The notes: a model not told the origin generated them from the sequence alone. 64,000 nucleotides of DNA from Gallionella sp. (GCA_003153155.1 PLWV01000030.1:783-64782); one strand, 5' to 3'. Shown: positions 33,849-43,138, numbered from the stretch's first letter. Numbers and translations: made by a program.

Positions 33849-33886
33849 GTAACCCGACGCAAGAACATTAATTAGCGTCGGGTTAC
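33849..33886. repeat. 12-bp perfect hairpin
   Basis: GTAACCCGACGC and GCGTCGGGTTAC enclose 14 nt. It lies between the methyltransferase and pfp (33787-34026); there is no T tract, so it may be a dispersed palindrome rather than a terminator. Nothing else is seen in this gap. Confidence 0.7.
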
Positions 33887-34026
33887 GCGGAAAGCCGCTC
33901 TGACGATTTCTCACGCGGTTTTTTGCGTAGAGAATCGCGTAACTTTGCCTCGTAGAGGTTCTCGCACTCGGAGGGTGTTGAACTCGACCTACCAAACCAA
34001 TAAACCTCGATTGATTTTCACGACTA

Positions 34027-35220
34027 TTACAACCTTCCCATTTTAGGAAGTTCACCAACGAGAGGTCCGACATAATCCAGCCACGCCTGCGTCACATCAT
34101 TGCCCGCCGCATTGATATATTCGTCCTTCATCTCGGTGGCTACTTTTGCCACTGTCGACAAGGGCGTGATGAAGCATTCGCTGGAATATGGCTTGCTGCT
34201 CAGGCGGCGTATCGCCACTGAACCGGGCTGGCCGCTGCTGGCGGCGTAATTCACCGCAAAGTCGCCGACCATGCGCGCCTCTTTCGCATCCACCGGAGAG
34301 ATGATAGTGGGGAAAGAGCGCTGCAAGTAACCGAAGGTGTCGGCACGTACGCGCACTTTTTGTCCGGGGAAGGCTTCTTTCACCAGGGCCGCCAGCGTGT
34401 CGCCCAGCGCGCCGCTGCCGGACAACTGGATGTTGCCGTGCGAATCGCGTTCGCCACTGGTCGAGATCGGATTGCCGTCTTTGTCGGTGATGCCTTCGGA
34501 AGCGGCGATTACACAGCGGCCATATTTCGTCACCGCATCGCGCACGTCCTGCTTGAATTTTTCGATATCGAACACGCGCTCCGGCAAGTAGATCAGATGC
34601 GGGCCGTCGCCTTCCGCCTGGCGCGCCAAGGCGGATGCGGCGGTCAGGAATCCGGCACTGCGCCCCATCACCACATTGACCTTGACGCCTGACAAGGCAC
34701 GGTTGTCTCTGTCATCGCCCATGAAGGCGAGTGTCACGAAACGCGCCGCCGAGGCAAAGCCCGGGCAGTGGTCGGTGACTTTCAAATCGTTGTCTATGGT
34801 CTTGGGAATATGCACGGTGCAAAAATCGTAATTCGCTTCCTTCGCCATTTCAGCGATGATGTACGCGGTCTCGGCAGAATCGTTGCCGCCGATGTAGAAG
34901 AAATAACGCACGTCGTTTTTCTTGAACACTTCGAATACTTTCTCGCATTCGGCTTTGCCGGGCTTGAGGCGCACCGAGCCCAGTGCTGCCGCCGGAGTCG
35001 TGGCGACCAGCTCAAGTTGCTCGGCACTTTGCTTGGTCAGGTCGATAAAATCTTCTTTCATGATGCCGACGATGCCATGACGCGCGCCGAGGATGCCGGT
35101 GATGTTGGGCTGCTTGCGCGCCGCCAGCACCGCACCGACCAGCGATTGATTGATGACCGCGGTAGGCCCGCCCGATTGTCCGATAACCATCTTGCCGATT
35201 AACTTTCCCTTCGTTGCCAT
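34027..35220 (-). CDS. pfp: pyrophosphate-dependent 6-phosphofructokinase
   Basis: A 397-residue cytosolic enzyme phosphorylating fructose-6-phosphate reversibly with PPi. It shows VIGQSGGPTAVINQSLVGAV, YFFYIGGNDSAETAYII (the GGND form fits PPi- rather than ATP-users), the catalytic IPKTIDNDLKVTDHCPGFAS and VVMGRSAGFLTAASALA. It is divergent from ppa. With a PPi-consuming PFK and an H+-PPase in the same window, PPi seems to be an energy currency for this organism. Confidence 0.93.
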   Translation of the reverse strand: MATKGKLIGKMVIGQSGGPTAVINQSLVGAVLAARKQPNITGILGARHGIVGIMKEDFIDLTKQSAEQLELVATTPAAALGSVRLKPGKAECEKVFEVFKKNDVRYFFYIGGNDSAETAYIIAEMAKEANYDFCTVHIPKTIDNDLKVTDHCPGFASAARFVTLAFMGDDRDNRALSGVKVNVVMGRSAGFLTAASALARQAEGDGPHLIYLPERVFDIEKFKQDVRDAVTKYGRCVIAASEGITDKDGNPISTSGERDSHGNIQLSGSGALGDTLAALVKEAFPGQKVRVRADTFGYLQRSFPTIISPVDAKEARMVGDFAVNYAASSGQPGSVAIRRLSSKPYSSECFITPLSTVAKVATEMKDEYINAAGNDVTQAWLDYVGPLVGELPKMGRL

Positions 35221-35293
35221 AGCATCAACTCCCTGAGTGGAACTCGTTGCATTCTAAACCTAATATGGTTTCGCGGCTTAGTCAGGCATCGCT

Positions 35294-35299
35294 TATAAT
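35294..35299 (+). promoter_or_regulatory. -10 element upstream of ppa
   Basis: TATAAT preceded by GCT lies 30 bp before the ppa start in the gap between divergent pfp and ppa. No good -35 hexamer is visible at 17 bp, so this is a partial call. Confidence 0.35.
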
Positions 35300-35329
35300 C
35301 ACAATTTTTATCAACCGAAAGGAAGTCGC

Positions 35330-35860
35330 ATGAGTCTTTTAAATGTCCGCCCCGGCGACAATCTACCACACGAATGCAATGTCATCGTTGAGATCCCCAA
35401 ACACGCCGATCCGGTCAAATACGAAGTGGACAAGACCTCTGGTGTGCTGGTGGTGGATCGCTTCATCGGTTCGCTGATGCGCTACCCCTGCAACTACGGC
35501 TTCATCCCGGAAACCATCGCGGATGATGGCGACCCGGTGGATGTGCTGGTGGTTACCCCGTTTCCTATCGTCCATGGTGCCATCATCCCCTGCCGTCCGG
35601 TCGGCATGTTGAGCATGTCCGATGAAGGCGGCGATGATGCCAAAATCATCGCGGTGCCGACCGACAAACTCACCCCGCTGTACCACAATGTGCTGACGTA
35701 CAAAGATTTACCTGAAATCACGCTGGAACAGATCAAGCATTTTTTTGAACTCTACAAGGCACTGGAGCCGGGAAAATGGGTCAAGATCAAAGGCTGGGAA
35801 GGAGTTGAAGCAGCCCATGTGGAAATCATGAAGGGCATCGCAGCTTATAAGAAATCTTAA
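35330..35860 (+). CDS. ppa: inorganic pyrophosphatase
   Basis: 176 residues, the size of family I soluble PPases. Active-site elements are YEVDKTSGVLVVDRF, YPCNYGFIPETIADDGDPVD with the clustered Asp ligands, and KIKGWEGVEAA near the end. It removes PPi from biosynthesis. The ATG follows GGAAG. folD starts 9 bp downstream, so they are likely cotranscribed. Confidence 0.97.
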   Translation: MSLLNVRPGDNLPHECNVIVEIPKHADPVKYEVDKTSGVLVVDRFIGSLMRYPCNYGFIPETIADDGDPVDVLVVTPFPIVHGAIIPCRPVGMLSMSDEGGDDAKIIAVPTDKLTPLYHNVLTYKDLPEITLEQIKHFFELYKALEPGKWVKIKGWEGVEAAHVEIMKGIAAYKKS

Positions 35861-35869
35861 GAAGAAAAA

Positions 35870-36730
35870 ATGACTGCACAAATCATAGACGGCAAGACCA
35901 TCGCCCAGCAGGTGCGCGCCGAGTGGAAGGTGCGCGCCGATGCGCTGAAGGCGCGCGGTGTAACACCGGGCTTGGCGGCAGTCATCGTGGGCAACGACCC
36001 CGCCTCCAAGGTGTATGTCGCGAATAAAGTCAAAGCCTGCGCGGAACTGGGGCTGTATTCAAAACACATCGAGTTGGGCAGCGACATTTCCGAGGCCGCA
36101 CTGCTGGCCGAAATCGCTGCGTTGAATAGCGATCCCAAGATACACGGCATCCTCGTGCAACTGCCGCTGCCCAAGCATCTGGACGCGCACAAAGTCATCG
36201 AGGCGATCAACCCGGATAAAGACGTGGACGGCTTCCACGAAAAAAATGTCGGCGCGCTGGTGACCGGCGAAACACCCTTCCCCTCCTGCACACCATTTGG
36301 CGTGATGGTGCTGCTGGAAAAAACCGGCATCGCGATCGAGGGCAAACACGCCGTGATCGTGGGTCGCAGCAACATCGTCGGCAAACCGATGGCACTGCTG
36401 CTGCTGCACAAGAATGCCACCGTGACGATTTGCACTTCCAAGACCGTAGATTTAGCCAAGCACACCCGCGATGCGGACATACTGGTCGCGGCGGTGGGCA
36501 AGCCCAACTTCATCACCGGCGACATGGTCAAACCCGGTGCGGTCGTGATTGATGTCGGCATCAATCGCAACGCGGAAGGCAAGCTGGTCGGCGATGTGGA
36601 CTTCGCCAGCGTGAAGGAAGTGGCGGGCTACATCACTCCGGTGCCCGGCGGCGTTGGGCCGATGACCATCACCATGCTGGTGGCGAATACCGTGCGCGCG
36701 GCGGAGCGGTTATCCGGTTTCAGCAAGTAA
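35870..36730 (+). CDS. folD: methylenetetrahydrofolate dehydrogenase/cyclohydrolase
   Basis: A 286-residue bifunctional folate one-carbon enzyme. The catalytic Lys is in [14 protein letters not shown] (about 56), with [20 protein letters not shown], the NADP loop [16 protein letters not shown] (about 165) and the final [19 protein letters not shown]. The last about 119 nt plus stop and 11 bp beyond are duplicated at 37974-38104. Confidence 0.97.
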   Translation: MTAQIIDGKTIAQQVRAEWKVRADALKARGVTPGLAAVIVGNDPASKVYVANKVKACAELGLYSKHIELGSDISEAALLAEIAALNSDPKIHGILVQLPLPKHLDAHKVIEAINPDKDVDGFHEKNVGALVTGETPFPSCTPFGVMVLLEKTGIAIEGKHAVIVGRSNIVGKPMALLLLHKNATVTICTSKTVDLAKHTRDADILVAAVGKPNFITGDMVKPGAVVIDVGINRNAEGKLVGDVDFASVKEVAGYITPVPGGVGPMTITMLVANTVRAAERLSGFSK

Positions 36731-36878
36731 CGGGTATCAGAATTTCCAGCTCGCGCTCGCGCACAGCTTGTTCGGCGATGAAGATGGGGCATTGGTGATG
36801 CCAAGGCCACTAATCGCCGCGGCCTTGACTTGGCCGGGCATGGCGGTGTAAAAAAACTATCGATTGGAGCCCTTCATT

Positions 36879-37976
36879 GTGAGCAAACTGTTTTCCCCGA
36901 TCACCCTTGGCAGCCTGGTTTTGAGCAACCGAATCGCCATCGCGCCCATGTGCCAGTACTCCGCCGAGCATGGCCAGGCAAGCGACTGGCATCTGATTCA
37001 CCTTGGCCACTTGGCTTTGTCTGGCGCCGGCCTGCTGTTCACCGAGGCAACGGCGGTAGCGCCGGAAGGCCGCATCTCTCCGCGCGACCTTGGGCTGTGG
37101 TCCGACCAGACGGAGGCGGCGCTTGCTCGTGTCCTCAAGTCGATTCGGCAGTACTCGGCTATGCCCATCGCCATCCAGTTGGCACACGCCGGGCGCAAGG
37201 CATCCACCCTGGTGCCGTGGGAGGGTGGTCAATCAATCGCGCCGGAGAACGGTGGCTGGCAAACCGCCGCCCCATCCGCCTTGCCCTATGATGCGGACAG
37301 TGGTCAGCCCCTCGCGTTGGATGGCGCTGGATTGCAGCGAATCCGGAACGACTTCGTGTCCGCGGCGCAACGTGCGCTTCGGCTGGGCGTGGACGTTATC
37401 GAACTGCACGCGGCGCATGGCTATCTGTTGCATCAATTCCTGTCGCCCTTGTCGAATACCCGCGATGACCAGTATGGCGGCATGCTGGAGAACCGGATGC
37501 GCTTCCCGCTTGAAGTGTTCGAGGCCATACGCAGTGCTGTGCCGGACGACAAGCCGGTTGGCATCCGGATTTCCGCAACAGACTGGGTGGCCGGCGGATG
37601 GGACATCGAGCAGAGCGTCGTTTTCGCAAAGGAACTGCAGCGTCGGGGGTGCGCATTCATCGATGTTTCGAGCGGCGGGCTGTCTCCTTTGCAACAGATT
37701 CCGGCTGAGCCGGGCTATCAGGTTCCTTTCGCCGAAAGAATCCGGCGCGAAACCGGTTTGACCACGATCGCCGTGGGCCTGATCACCGAGCCGGAACAGG
37801 CTGAAACGATTGTCTCCTCCGGACAGGCAGACATGGTGGCGCTGGCCCGGGGCATGCTGTATGACCCGCGCTGGCCATGGCACGCAGCAGCAAAGCTGGG
37901 CGCCCAAGTCGACGCGCCGAGACAATATTGGCGCTCGCAGCCGCGAGGGTTCAAAACTTTGTTCAAACCAGGATGA
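36879..37976 (+). CDS. Old Yellow Enzyme family NADH:flavin oxidoreductase (YqjM/NamA class)
   Basis: 365 residues from the GTG at 36879, nine bases after GGAG; the track start at 36864 is a TTG. An FMN TIM barrel with [20 protein letters not shown] (the Cys marks the YqjM class), [30 protein letters not shown], the catalytic [19 protein letters not shown] and [20 protein letters not shown]. Such enzymes reduce activated C=C bonds with NAD(P)H; the physiological substrate is unknown. It lies between two copies of the folD 3' end; its TGA stop is inside the second copy, suggesting insertion. Confidence 0.93.
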   Translation: MSKLFSPITLGSLVLSNRIAIAPMCQYSAEHGQASDWHLIHLGHLALSGAGLLFTEATAVAPEGRISPRDLGLWSDQTEAALARVLKSIRQYSAMPIAIQLAHAGRKASTLVPWEGGQSIAPENGGWQTAAPSALPYDADSGQPLALDGAGLQRIRNDFVSAAQRALRLGVDVIELHAAHGYLLHQFLSPLSNTRDDQYGGMLENRMRFPLEVFEAIRSAVPDDKPVGIRISATDWVAGGWDIEQSVVFAKELQRRGCAFIDVSSGGLSPLQQIPAEPGYQVPFAERIRRETGLTTIAVGLITEPEQAETIVSSGQADMVALARGMLYDPRWPWHAAAKLGAQVDAPRQYWRSQPRGFKTLFKPG

Positions 37977-38104
37977 AGGAAGTGGCGGGCTACATCACTC
38001 CGGTGCCCGGCGGCGTTGGGCCGATGACCATCACCATGCTGGTGGCGAATACTGTGCGCGCGGTGGAGCGGTTATCCGGTTTCAGCAAGTAACGTGTATC
38101 AGAT
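37974..38104 (+). pseudogene. duplicated 3' end of folD
   Basis: TGAAGGAAGTGGCGGGCTAC and the following 110 nt repeat folD 36612-36741 with about three differences, through the folD stop and 11 bp beyond. It encodes only [19 protein letters not shown] plus a few residues; no promoter or full domain. Confidence 0.95.
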
Positions 38105-38587
38105 TTCGGTGATGGTTTAAGGTCAAAATGTTCTGTGTTCAAGAACAAGGTCGGTGTTGATGCAGTCGGTTCACATAAACGCAATAACCGCTTTGTGCCA
38201 AAACAGGACGGTCGAGTATTTCCTCCATAGCAGACGCTCGATAACATTATTGGTCAGCTGAGAGCATCAATTAATATTTCCTGGCGGTTATGAACTTAAC
38301 CCAGAATTATCCAGGTCGTTTTGCATATTCTTTGCGATTGCCACAAAAGGTCGGTTAAGGTTCAAAAAATTGGCCAGATTGCGTCCCTTGGCTCAAGTTG
38401 CATGCGCTGGCCAACAACTGCCCGGCAGACTTGGGCGAGTTGCATCTCACCGCACGCAACAAGCTCAAGAGTGACCAAACACGCTCCTCGATCATCGCTG
38501 CTTGTTGGATGTAGACCACCCTTTTTGGTAGTATCATGATCCGTTGAAACATCAATAATGAAGCTGTGTCCATAATAGAAAATCTGC
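38105..38587. other. intergenic region without a clear gene
   Basis: No ORF with recognisable content. TGTGCCAAAACAGGACGG...TAGCAGACGCTCGATAAC near 38200 resembles a segment at 42247-42298 (GTGCCAAAAGGAGACAGACG...TAGCAGACATTCCATGAT), a diverged repeat. A 72-codon minus-strand ORF (38355-38573) shows nothing convincing. Confidence 0.5.
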
Positions 38588-39415
38588 ATGAAATTACTTG
38601 TCTTATTCTTGACTGCCGCCGCTCCCCTCTCCGCCCTAGGAGCGAACATCGACATCGACATCCAGCCGATTCCCGACCTGCCGCTCAAGAACATTCCCTC
38701 TGCCCCTTCAACGGAGACGGCTCCGCCTGCCGGCGTCTGGCGATTCGCCTTGGGCGGCGGCGCAAGTTACGCCCCGCGCTATGAAGGCGCTGCGGGCAAT
38801 CGTCTGCGCTTCATGCCGCTGCTGGATGCCAGCTACAGTAATGGCAAGCTCTTCATCAGCCTGTTGCGCGGCATAGGCTACAATTTTTCCGATGCGAAAG
38901 ATGTGCAATACGGTGTACGCCTGATGCCGGGCCATAGCCGCAGACAAAACGCTGATCCACACTTGAACGGCATGGGCGACATCGGTTACATTCCCGAAGC
39001 AGGCTTGTTCTTCAACCAGCGCTTTGCTCCCTGGTACGTCTCCAGCGGCATCACCACCGGCAGCCACGGCACCCACGCCGAACTGGGAGGCGGCATTGGT
39101 TTCCCCCTTTCCGCTGCCGACCGCCTGCGCTTGGGCATCAACCTCAACTGGGGCGATACCAGCTACAACCAGACTTACTTCGGCGTGACGGCGTCACAGG
39201 CCGCAGCCTCGGGCAATGTACTCACCGCCTACAACGCCAGCGCAGGTATCAAGGATTACGCCCTGACCGCCAACTGGGTGCACAATTACGACAAGGAATG
39301 GTTCAGCAACGCTGGACTGTCATACAAGTGGCTTACAGGCTCCGCTCAACAAAGCCCGCTGACACAGCGCAGCTCGATGGGCAGCCTAAATTTCCTGATG
39401 GGTTACCGCTTTTAA
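38588..39415 (+). CDS. MipA/OmpV family outer membrane protein
   Basis: 275 residues with a signal peptide (MKLLVLFLTAAAPLSALGA), then beta-barrel repeats: RFALGGGASYAPRYEGAAGN, RFMPLLDASYSNGKLFISLL, GIGYNFSDAK, GGGIGFPLSAADRLRLGINL and a C-terminal FLMGYRF ending in Phe, as expected for BAM-inserted barrels. The family includes MltA-interacting scaffolds and porin-like proteins; the role here is unknown. A weak terminator-like hairpin follows at about 39523. Confidence 0.88.
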   Translation: MKLLVLFLTAAAPLSALGANIDIDIQPIPDLPLKNIPSAPSTETAPPAGVWRFALGGGASYAPRYEGAAGNRLRFMPLLDASYSNGKLFISLLRGIGYNFSDAKDVQYGVRLMPGHSRRQNADPHLNGMGDIGYIPEAGLFFNQRFAPWYVSSGITTGSHGTHAELGGGIGFPLSAADRLRLGINLNWGDTSYNQTYFGVTASQAAASGNVLTAYNASAGIKDYALTANWVHNYDKEWFSNAGLSYKWLTGSAQQSPLTQRSSMGSLNFLMGYRF

Positions 39416-39521
39416 AGCCCAGCGCTACTCACAACTCGCGATCAGCTCGGTTGTTTGCGCAGCACGGTTTTGTCGTGCGCATCTCTCCCGTGAATTGAAT
39501 TGAGTGCAAGAAAAAAACCGA

Positions 39522-39543
39522 AGCTATCCTCAGCTTTTTTGCG
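39522..39543 (+). terminator. weak terminator-like hairpin after mipA-like gene
   Basis: GAAGCT, loop ATCCTC, AGCTTTTTT: a 5-6 bp stem followed by a T run about 110 bp after the stop. Short stem, so uncertain. The rest of 39416-39697 shows no gene. Confidence 0.4.
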
Positions 39544-39697
39544 GCAGTTCAATTTGAAGATATTAGAATCACCTCCTTCAGGGGACAAGAAGCAAAGGCG
39601 TAGTTTAGAATTGCACTTTCGTTTGCACCAACAACTGTAATGATCGCATCCACATTAGCCACCCTTTACCTCACCGGTACTCGTTAGAGAATGTCAC

Positions 39698-40066
39698 GTG
39701 CTTAAATCAAAGATATTGTTATGGCTATTACTCATGACCGGGACAGTTCATGCCGCCCCTCTGCTCACGCTGGGAACATCCGATAATTACTGTGTGGTGA
39801 CTTGCTACATCAGAATTCCATTCACCATCACCCACTATGAATCCACCCGAAATGTCGGGATGGTGTACTGTGATGTCGATGCCGAAGTGACATCAATAAT
39901 GGCTGCTTATGACGGACAGATCCGGACAAAAAATCTGCGGCAGTCACCTATAGGTGTTTTCAAAAACACTGCGGGAGCAATCAAAGGTGAAGTTGAAGTG
40001 GATACCGGAATCAGCAAAAAGAACTTCAGGGAAGCCAAGGTCAAGACCGCCAGTTGCCACCTGTAG
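39698..40066 (+). CDS. small secreted protein of unknown function
   Basis: 122 residues beginning with GTG after AGAGA. A clear signal peptide (MLKSKILLWLLLMTGTVHA, cleavage at AHA-type VHA/AP) leads to a periplasmic or secreted domain of about 100 residues with four Cys (YCVVTC, YCDVD, ASCHL), probably disulfide-bonded. I recognise no family. The alternating hydrophobic pattern suggests beta structure. Confidence 0.6.
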   Translation: MLKSKILLWLLLMTGTVHAAPLLTLGTSDNYCVVTCYIRIPFTITHYESTRNVGMVYCDVDAEVTSIMAAYDGQIRTKNLRQSPIGVFKNTAGAIKGEVEVDTGISKKNFREAKVKTASCHL

Positions 40067-40492
40067 CTGAAGCTAAACGTCCAGGTGCTGGTGCAGGCGG
40101 AGCTACTATCAGCTATGTGGGCGGGGGAATAAGCAAGAATATACAGCGTCAGCCGATCCACGGGAGCTGCCTAACGCGAACGGCAGCAGCGTGCCAAAAG
40201 CAGACCCCTAGGGTTGCTATCCATTTTGGGTTAAGGCACGATGCGACGATGAAAAGAGATTTTCTACAACTTCGTAAAAGCACATTAGCAACCGCTTATG
40301 TTTGATCAAACGAAATCACTGGAAGAATTGGAAGGCCAAGTCTGGCCGTACAACGACTTTGGCTCGCACGTTGTGCAGGAATCTAATCTCAGCGGCTACG
40401 GAAGGTATTGCAACACTTCTACGAAACATTTCCTATGTCACACTATGACCCAGTTCCATGCATCGCAAGGGACTAACCGGTTCTGACCTCAT
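40067..40492. other. intergenic region with one doubtful short ORF
   Basis: The only suggestive reading is 40298-40486, MFDQTKSLEELEGQVWPYND, which faintly resembles the N-terminus of CdiI-type immunity proteins (SLEELE..W.......S.LV) but loses resemblance after about 30 residues. If real it is a remnant. Confidence 0.3.
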
Positions 40493-41818
40493 ATGGCCGG
40501 GAAACGACCGCTTATCGCATTTCTGATTTTCTCCATCGTTTTTGGGGCGGTTGCTGCATACCTCAGATCCCACAGGATTTTCGAACCATCATGGTGGTAC
40601 GCCTTATTTATGGTCGTAGAAGGGTTTCTGCTGTTCGATTGGTACTACCTTGACAGCAAAGCACGCTCTTTCGTATGCCCAAAGTGGCTAAATATCGCGG
40701 TTGTTGCTGTGCCATTCATAGCCATGCCTTACTACTTAGTCCTGAGTCGAGACCGGTTGCAAAGGGCTAGGTCACTGCTCGTATGTCTTGGCTTCACCGC
40801 TCTTTGCGTCTTGGCCGCGGTCGCTGGCGCAGTAGTCACTCGATACGCTGACACAGAATACGTAGTCTGGGCTCAACGCAATCACATAACCAGGAAACTT
40901 GCATTCTGGCAGCAGGCGTTCGCCAAACCGGTTGAGGAACGCATTGGCTCAGCACCTCCTGAGTTGGTGAACTACCTCGAGTTGGACAACATCAAGGAAG
41001 GCCTTCCCAACAAGCCGCGATCCGTCATCCTAGCTCCCGATTTTTTCTCCGACGTGCGCGATGCGTTTGCGGATATCCCCGCCCCGGTGAGGCGCCTCCT
41101 CGCACAGAAACTGGCGGGCATTTATTTTGTCGAGGACCTAGGAGGGAGCGGGTTCACTGAGCAAATCTATGAGGGTTCGAAACCCGTCGCTGGCTTTATC
41201 GTCCTCGATGCGTCAGTCTTGCAGAGCAGAATAGCCAATAGCTGGGCAACCTGGAAAGAAAATACCCCATTCAGAGGAAGCCCCGATTTCAAGCTAAATG
41301 CAACTATCGAGGAAGCGTCGCAGGACAATCGGAAACAGGCAATCCAATACATCCTGCTCCACGAGCTGGGACACGTACTTTCCATTGGTGGGGGCTTTAA
41401 CCCCAATTGGGACACTCCTCCAAATGAACTCACGACGCCAACAAGCTATCCATATTTTCAGCTATCGTGGGTAATTTCGAAAGACACCAATCGATACGTA
41501 ACCGTCTTTGACCAGAGCTTTCCACAGCGGAAGGACGTTGTTTACTATTTCGGAGCGAGACTCCCGGCGGCGGCGATGGGCGATACCTACGAAGCACTTG
41601 AGCGTACAAATTTCTCCACGCTTTATGCTGTCACGAATCCCAATGATGACTTTGCCGAGGCTTTCGTGAGTTACGTTCATACAGTACTGATGGGTAAGCC
41701 ATTTGAGATCACAATATATACTGGTGGAAAGATTTCGAAAGTTTACAAGTCTTGCTGGACCGAGGAACGCTGTGCGGCGAAGAGGAAGATACTGGAGCAT
41801 CTTCTCAATCTGGGTTAA
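40493..41818 (+). CDS. membrane protein with HELGH metallopeptidase-like motif
   Basis: 441 residues. Four membrane helices occupy about 1-120 (LIAFLIFSIVFGAVAAYL; WWYALFMVVEGFLLFDWYYL; IAVVAVPFIAMPYYLVL; LLVCLGFTALCVLAAVAGAV), followed by a large soluble domain. YILLHELGHVLSIGGGFNPN (about residue 287) has the HExxH zinc motif, and DDFAEAFVSYVH (about 388) could give a third acidic ligand, as in many gluzincin-like enzymes. I cannot name a family. Proteolytic activity is inference. No strong Shine-Dalgarno sequence precedes the ATG. Confidence 0.6.
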   Translation: MAGKRPLIAFLIFSIVFGAVAAYLRSHRIFEPSWWYALFMVVEGFLLFDWYYLDSKARSFVCPKWLNIAVVAVPFIAMPYYLVLSRDRLQRARSLLVCLGFTALCVLAAVAGAVVTRYADTEYVVWAQRNHITRKLAFWQQAFAKPVEERIGSAPPELVNYLELDNIKEGLPNKPRSVILAPDFFSDVRDAFADIPAPVRRLLAQKLAGIYFVEDLGGSGFTEQIYEGSKPVAGFIVLDASVLQSRIANSWATWKENTPFRGSPDFKLNATIEEASQDNRKQAIQYILLHELGHVLSIGGGFNPNWDTPPNELTTPTSYPYFQLSWVISKDTNRYVTVFDQSFPQRKDVVYYFGARLPAAAMGDTYEALERTNFSTLYAVTNPNDDFAEAFVSYVHTVLMGKPFEITIYTGGKISKVYKSCWTEERCAAKRKILEHLLNLG

Positions 41819-41930
41819 GCGATCATCGATTGGCTAATTGTTCGCCAATATGGGCGACAGACCATCCAATTACGTCCGCTTTCTGGAACAATCTTTAGGA
41901 CAAAGCTAAAATTTATGGAAGGGGTTTATC

Positions 41931-42056
41931 TTGGACGACAAATTCGCTGAAGAACTTTTTGCTCATCAAAAAAAACAGACTGAACGAACTATGAAAATAG
42001 TGGTTACATTACTTGCTGCCGTGCTTCTACTTATCTTATATTTCCTTTTGACGTAG
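41931..42056 (+). CDS. 41-residue single-pass membrane protein (not in ORF track)
   Basis: A TTG start follows GGAAGGGG by seven bases, a strong ribosome-binding site. The product is a charged N-terminus (DDKFAEELFAHQKKQTERTM) and then a single C-terminal helix (KIVVTLLAAVLLLILYFLLT) ending at the last residue, the shape of a tail-anchored microprotein. No homologue comes to mind. It follows the HELGH gene after 112 bp. Confidence 0.55.
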   Translation: MDDKFAEELFAHQKKQTERTMKIVVTLLAAVLLLILYFLLT

Positions 42057-42497
42057 AATTAACGTTACTTTTGGAAAGGAAGATGTAGGATAAATTGCGG
42101 TCATTTTGTTCCGAAAATTAAGAGAGGATTTATCCTTCCATTCGACGAAAGAGAGCAGGCAATGGTGATGCCTGAATCGTCCCATCTTCTCTAGACACCT
42201 TTGACCGTTTACTTGGGTCGGCTGCTGCCGGTCGCGGTAGTCAGCTCTGTGCCAAAAGGAGACAGACGAGAATTTCTCCTTTAGCAGACATTCCATGATT
42301 AACCCGGAACGCGCCGGGATAGAGGATGACTCAATGATCGTTGGTTTCGTGAGCCTAGTAATGGCCTTTACGCGGTATCAAGTGCCTGACACCGGGGATT
42401 ATCTACATCACCTTGTTGGCGCAGAATCAGGTGGATGTGACAGTGGGAAATCGGCTGCCCAGCAACTTCGCCCGCATTCATGCCAATGAGGAGTAAC
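42057..42497. other. intergenic region with decayed repeat sequence
   Basis: No credible gene. The stretch 42170-42300 carries the diverged repeat also seen near 38200. The 64-codon ORF at 42295 has no Shine-Dalgarno sequence and no protein-like pattern. Confidence 0.5.
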
Positions 42498-42509
42498 ATG
42501 CCCGGATGA
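42498..42509 (+). promoter_or_regulatory. three-codon leader ORF coupled to the DUF1003 gene
   Basis: GAGGAGTAACATG places a strong Shine-Dalgarno sequence before ATG CCC GGA TGA. The TGA overlaps the ATG (42506) of the following gene, in the form ATGA shifted by one. The real start is therefore too far (about 13 nt) from the AGGAG and may depend on termination and re-initiation. Confidence 0.5.
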
Positions 42510-43138
42510 GAGCCAAACCTGCCGTTCCGCCCGTTCTGCCGGCGTCGCCTCCGGACTCCCGTGACACACCAGTCGAATCCGAACGCGACCAGATCAGCCA
42601 AAATATCGAGGCCGTTCTGGAGTTCTACACTCGTGAAAATCAAAAGATCAGCCGCTCGCAACGGATCCTCGAACGCATCAGTAATTTTATCGGGCAGCCG
42701 GTTTTTCTCGGCTTCATTCTGCTCTTTGTCGCGCTATGGATGCTCGCCAACGACGCATTGCGTCAGTTTGGCATGGCCGAATTCGACCCGGCGCCGTTTT
42801 TCTGGTTGCAGGGGATTGTCGGTCTGGGCGCGTTGCTGACCGCGACCGTGGTTCTGACCAAGCAGAACCGGCTCGCCAAGCTCGCGGAACAGCGGGCGCA
42901 TCTGGATTTGAAAGTGACGCTATTGACAGAACAGAAGGCCGCCAAACTTATCGACCTGCTGGAAGAGTTGAGGCGCGATTTGCCTAATGTCAAAAACCGC
43001 CATGATCCCGAGGCGGCAGCGCTGCAGCAGTCGATGAATCCGGATCTGGTGCTTGCCGCACTGGATGAACGCAGCGAGCCGGACGAGCAAACGAATCCCG
43101 CCGAAGAAGCCAAAGAGGACGCACACGGCAACGAATGA
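42506..43138 (+). CDS. DUF1003 family membrane protein
   Basis: 210 residues. A conserved core with two membrane helices: FIGQPVFLGFILLFVALWML (about 70-90) and WLQGIVGLGALLTATVVLTKQNRLAK (about 103-128), followed by the helical EQRAHLDLKVTLLTEQKAAK that is typical of DUF1003. The C-terminal 40 residues are acidic and disordered. Function unknown. An in-frame stop at 42494 makes 42506 the first possible start. Confidence 0.85.
   Translation: MRAKPAVPPVLPASPPDSRDTPVESERDQISQNIEAVLEFYTRENQKISRSQRILERISNFIGQPVFLGFILLFVALWMLANDALRQFGMAEFDPAPFFWLQGIVGLGALLTATVVLTKQNRLAKLAEQRAHLDLKVTLLTEQKAAKLIDLLEELRRDLPNVKNRHDPEAAALQQSMNPDLVLAALDERSEPDEQTNPAEEAKEDAHGNE

Noticed and set aside
38355-38573. 72-codon minus-strand ORF
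   Set aside because: No convincing start or homology; could be part of a decayed element but cannot be supported.
42295-42489. 64-codon plus-strand ORF
   Set aside because: No Shine-Dalgarno sequence, no recognisable composition and it overlaps decayed repeat sequence.
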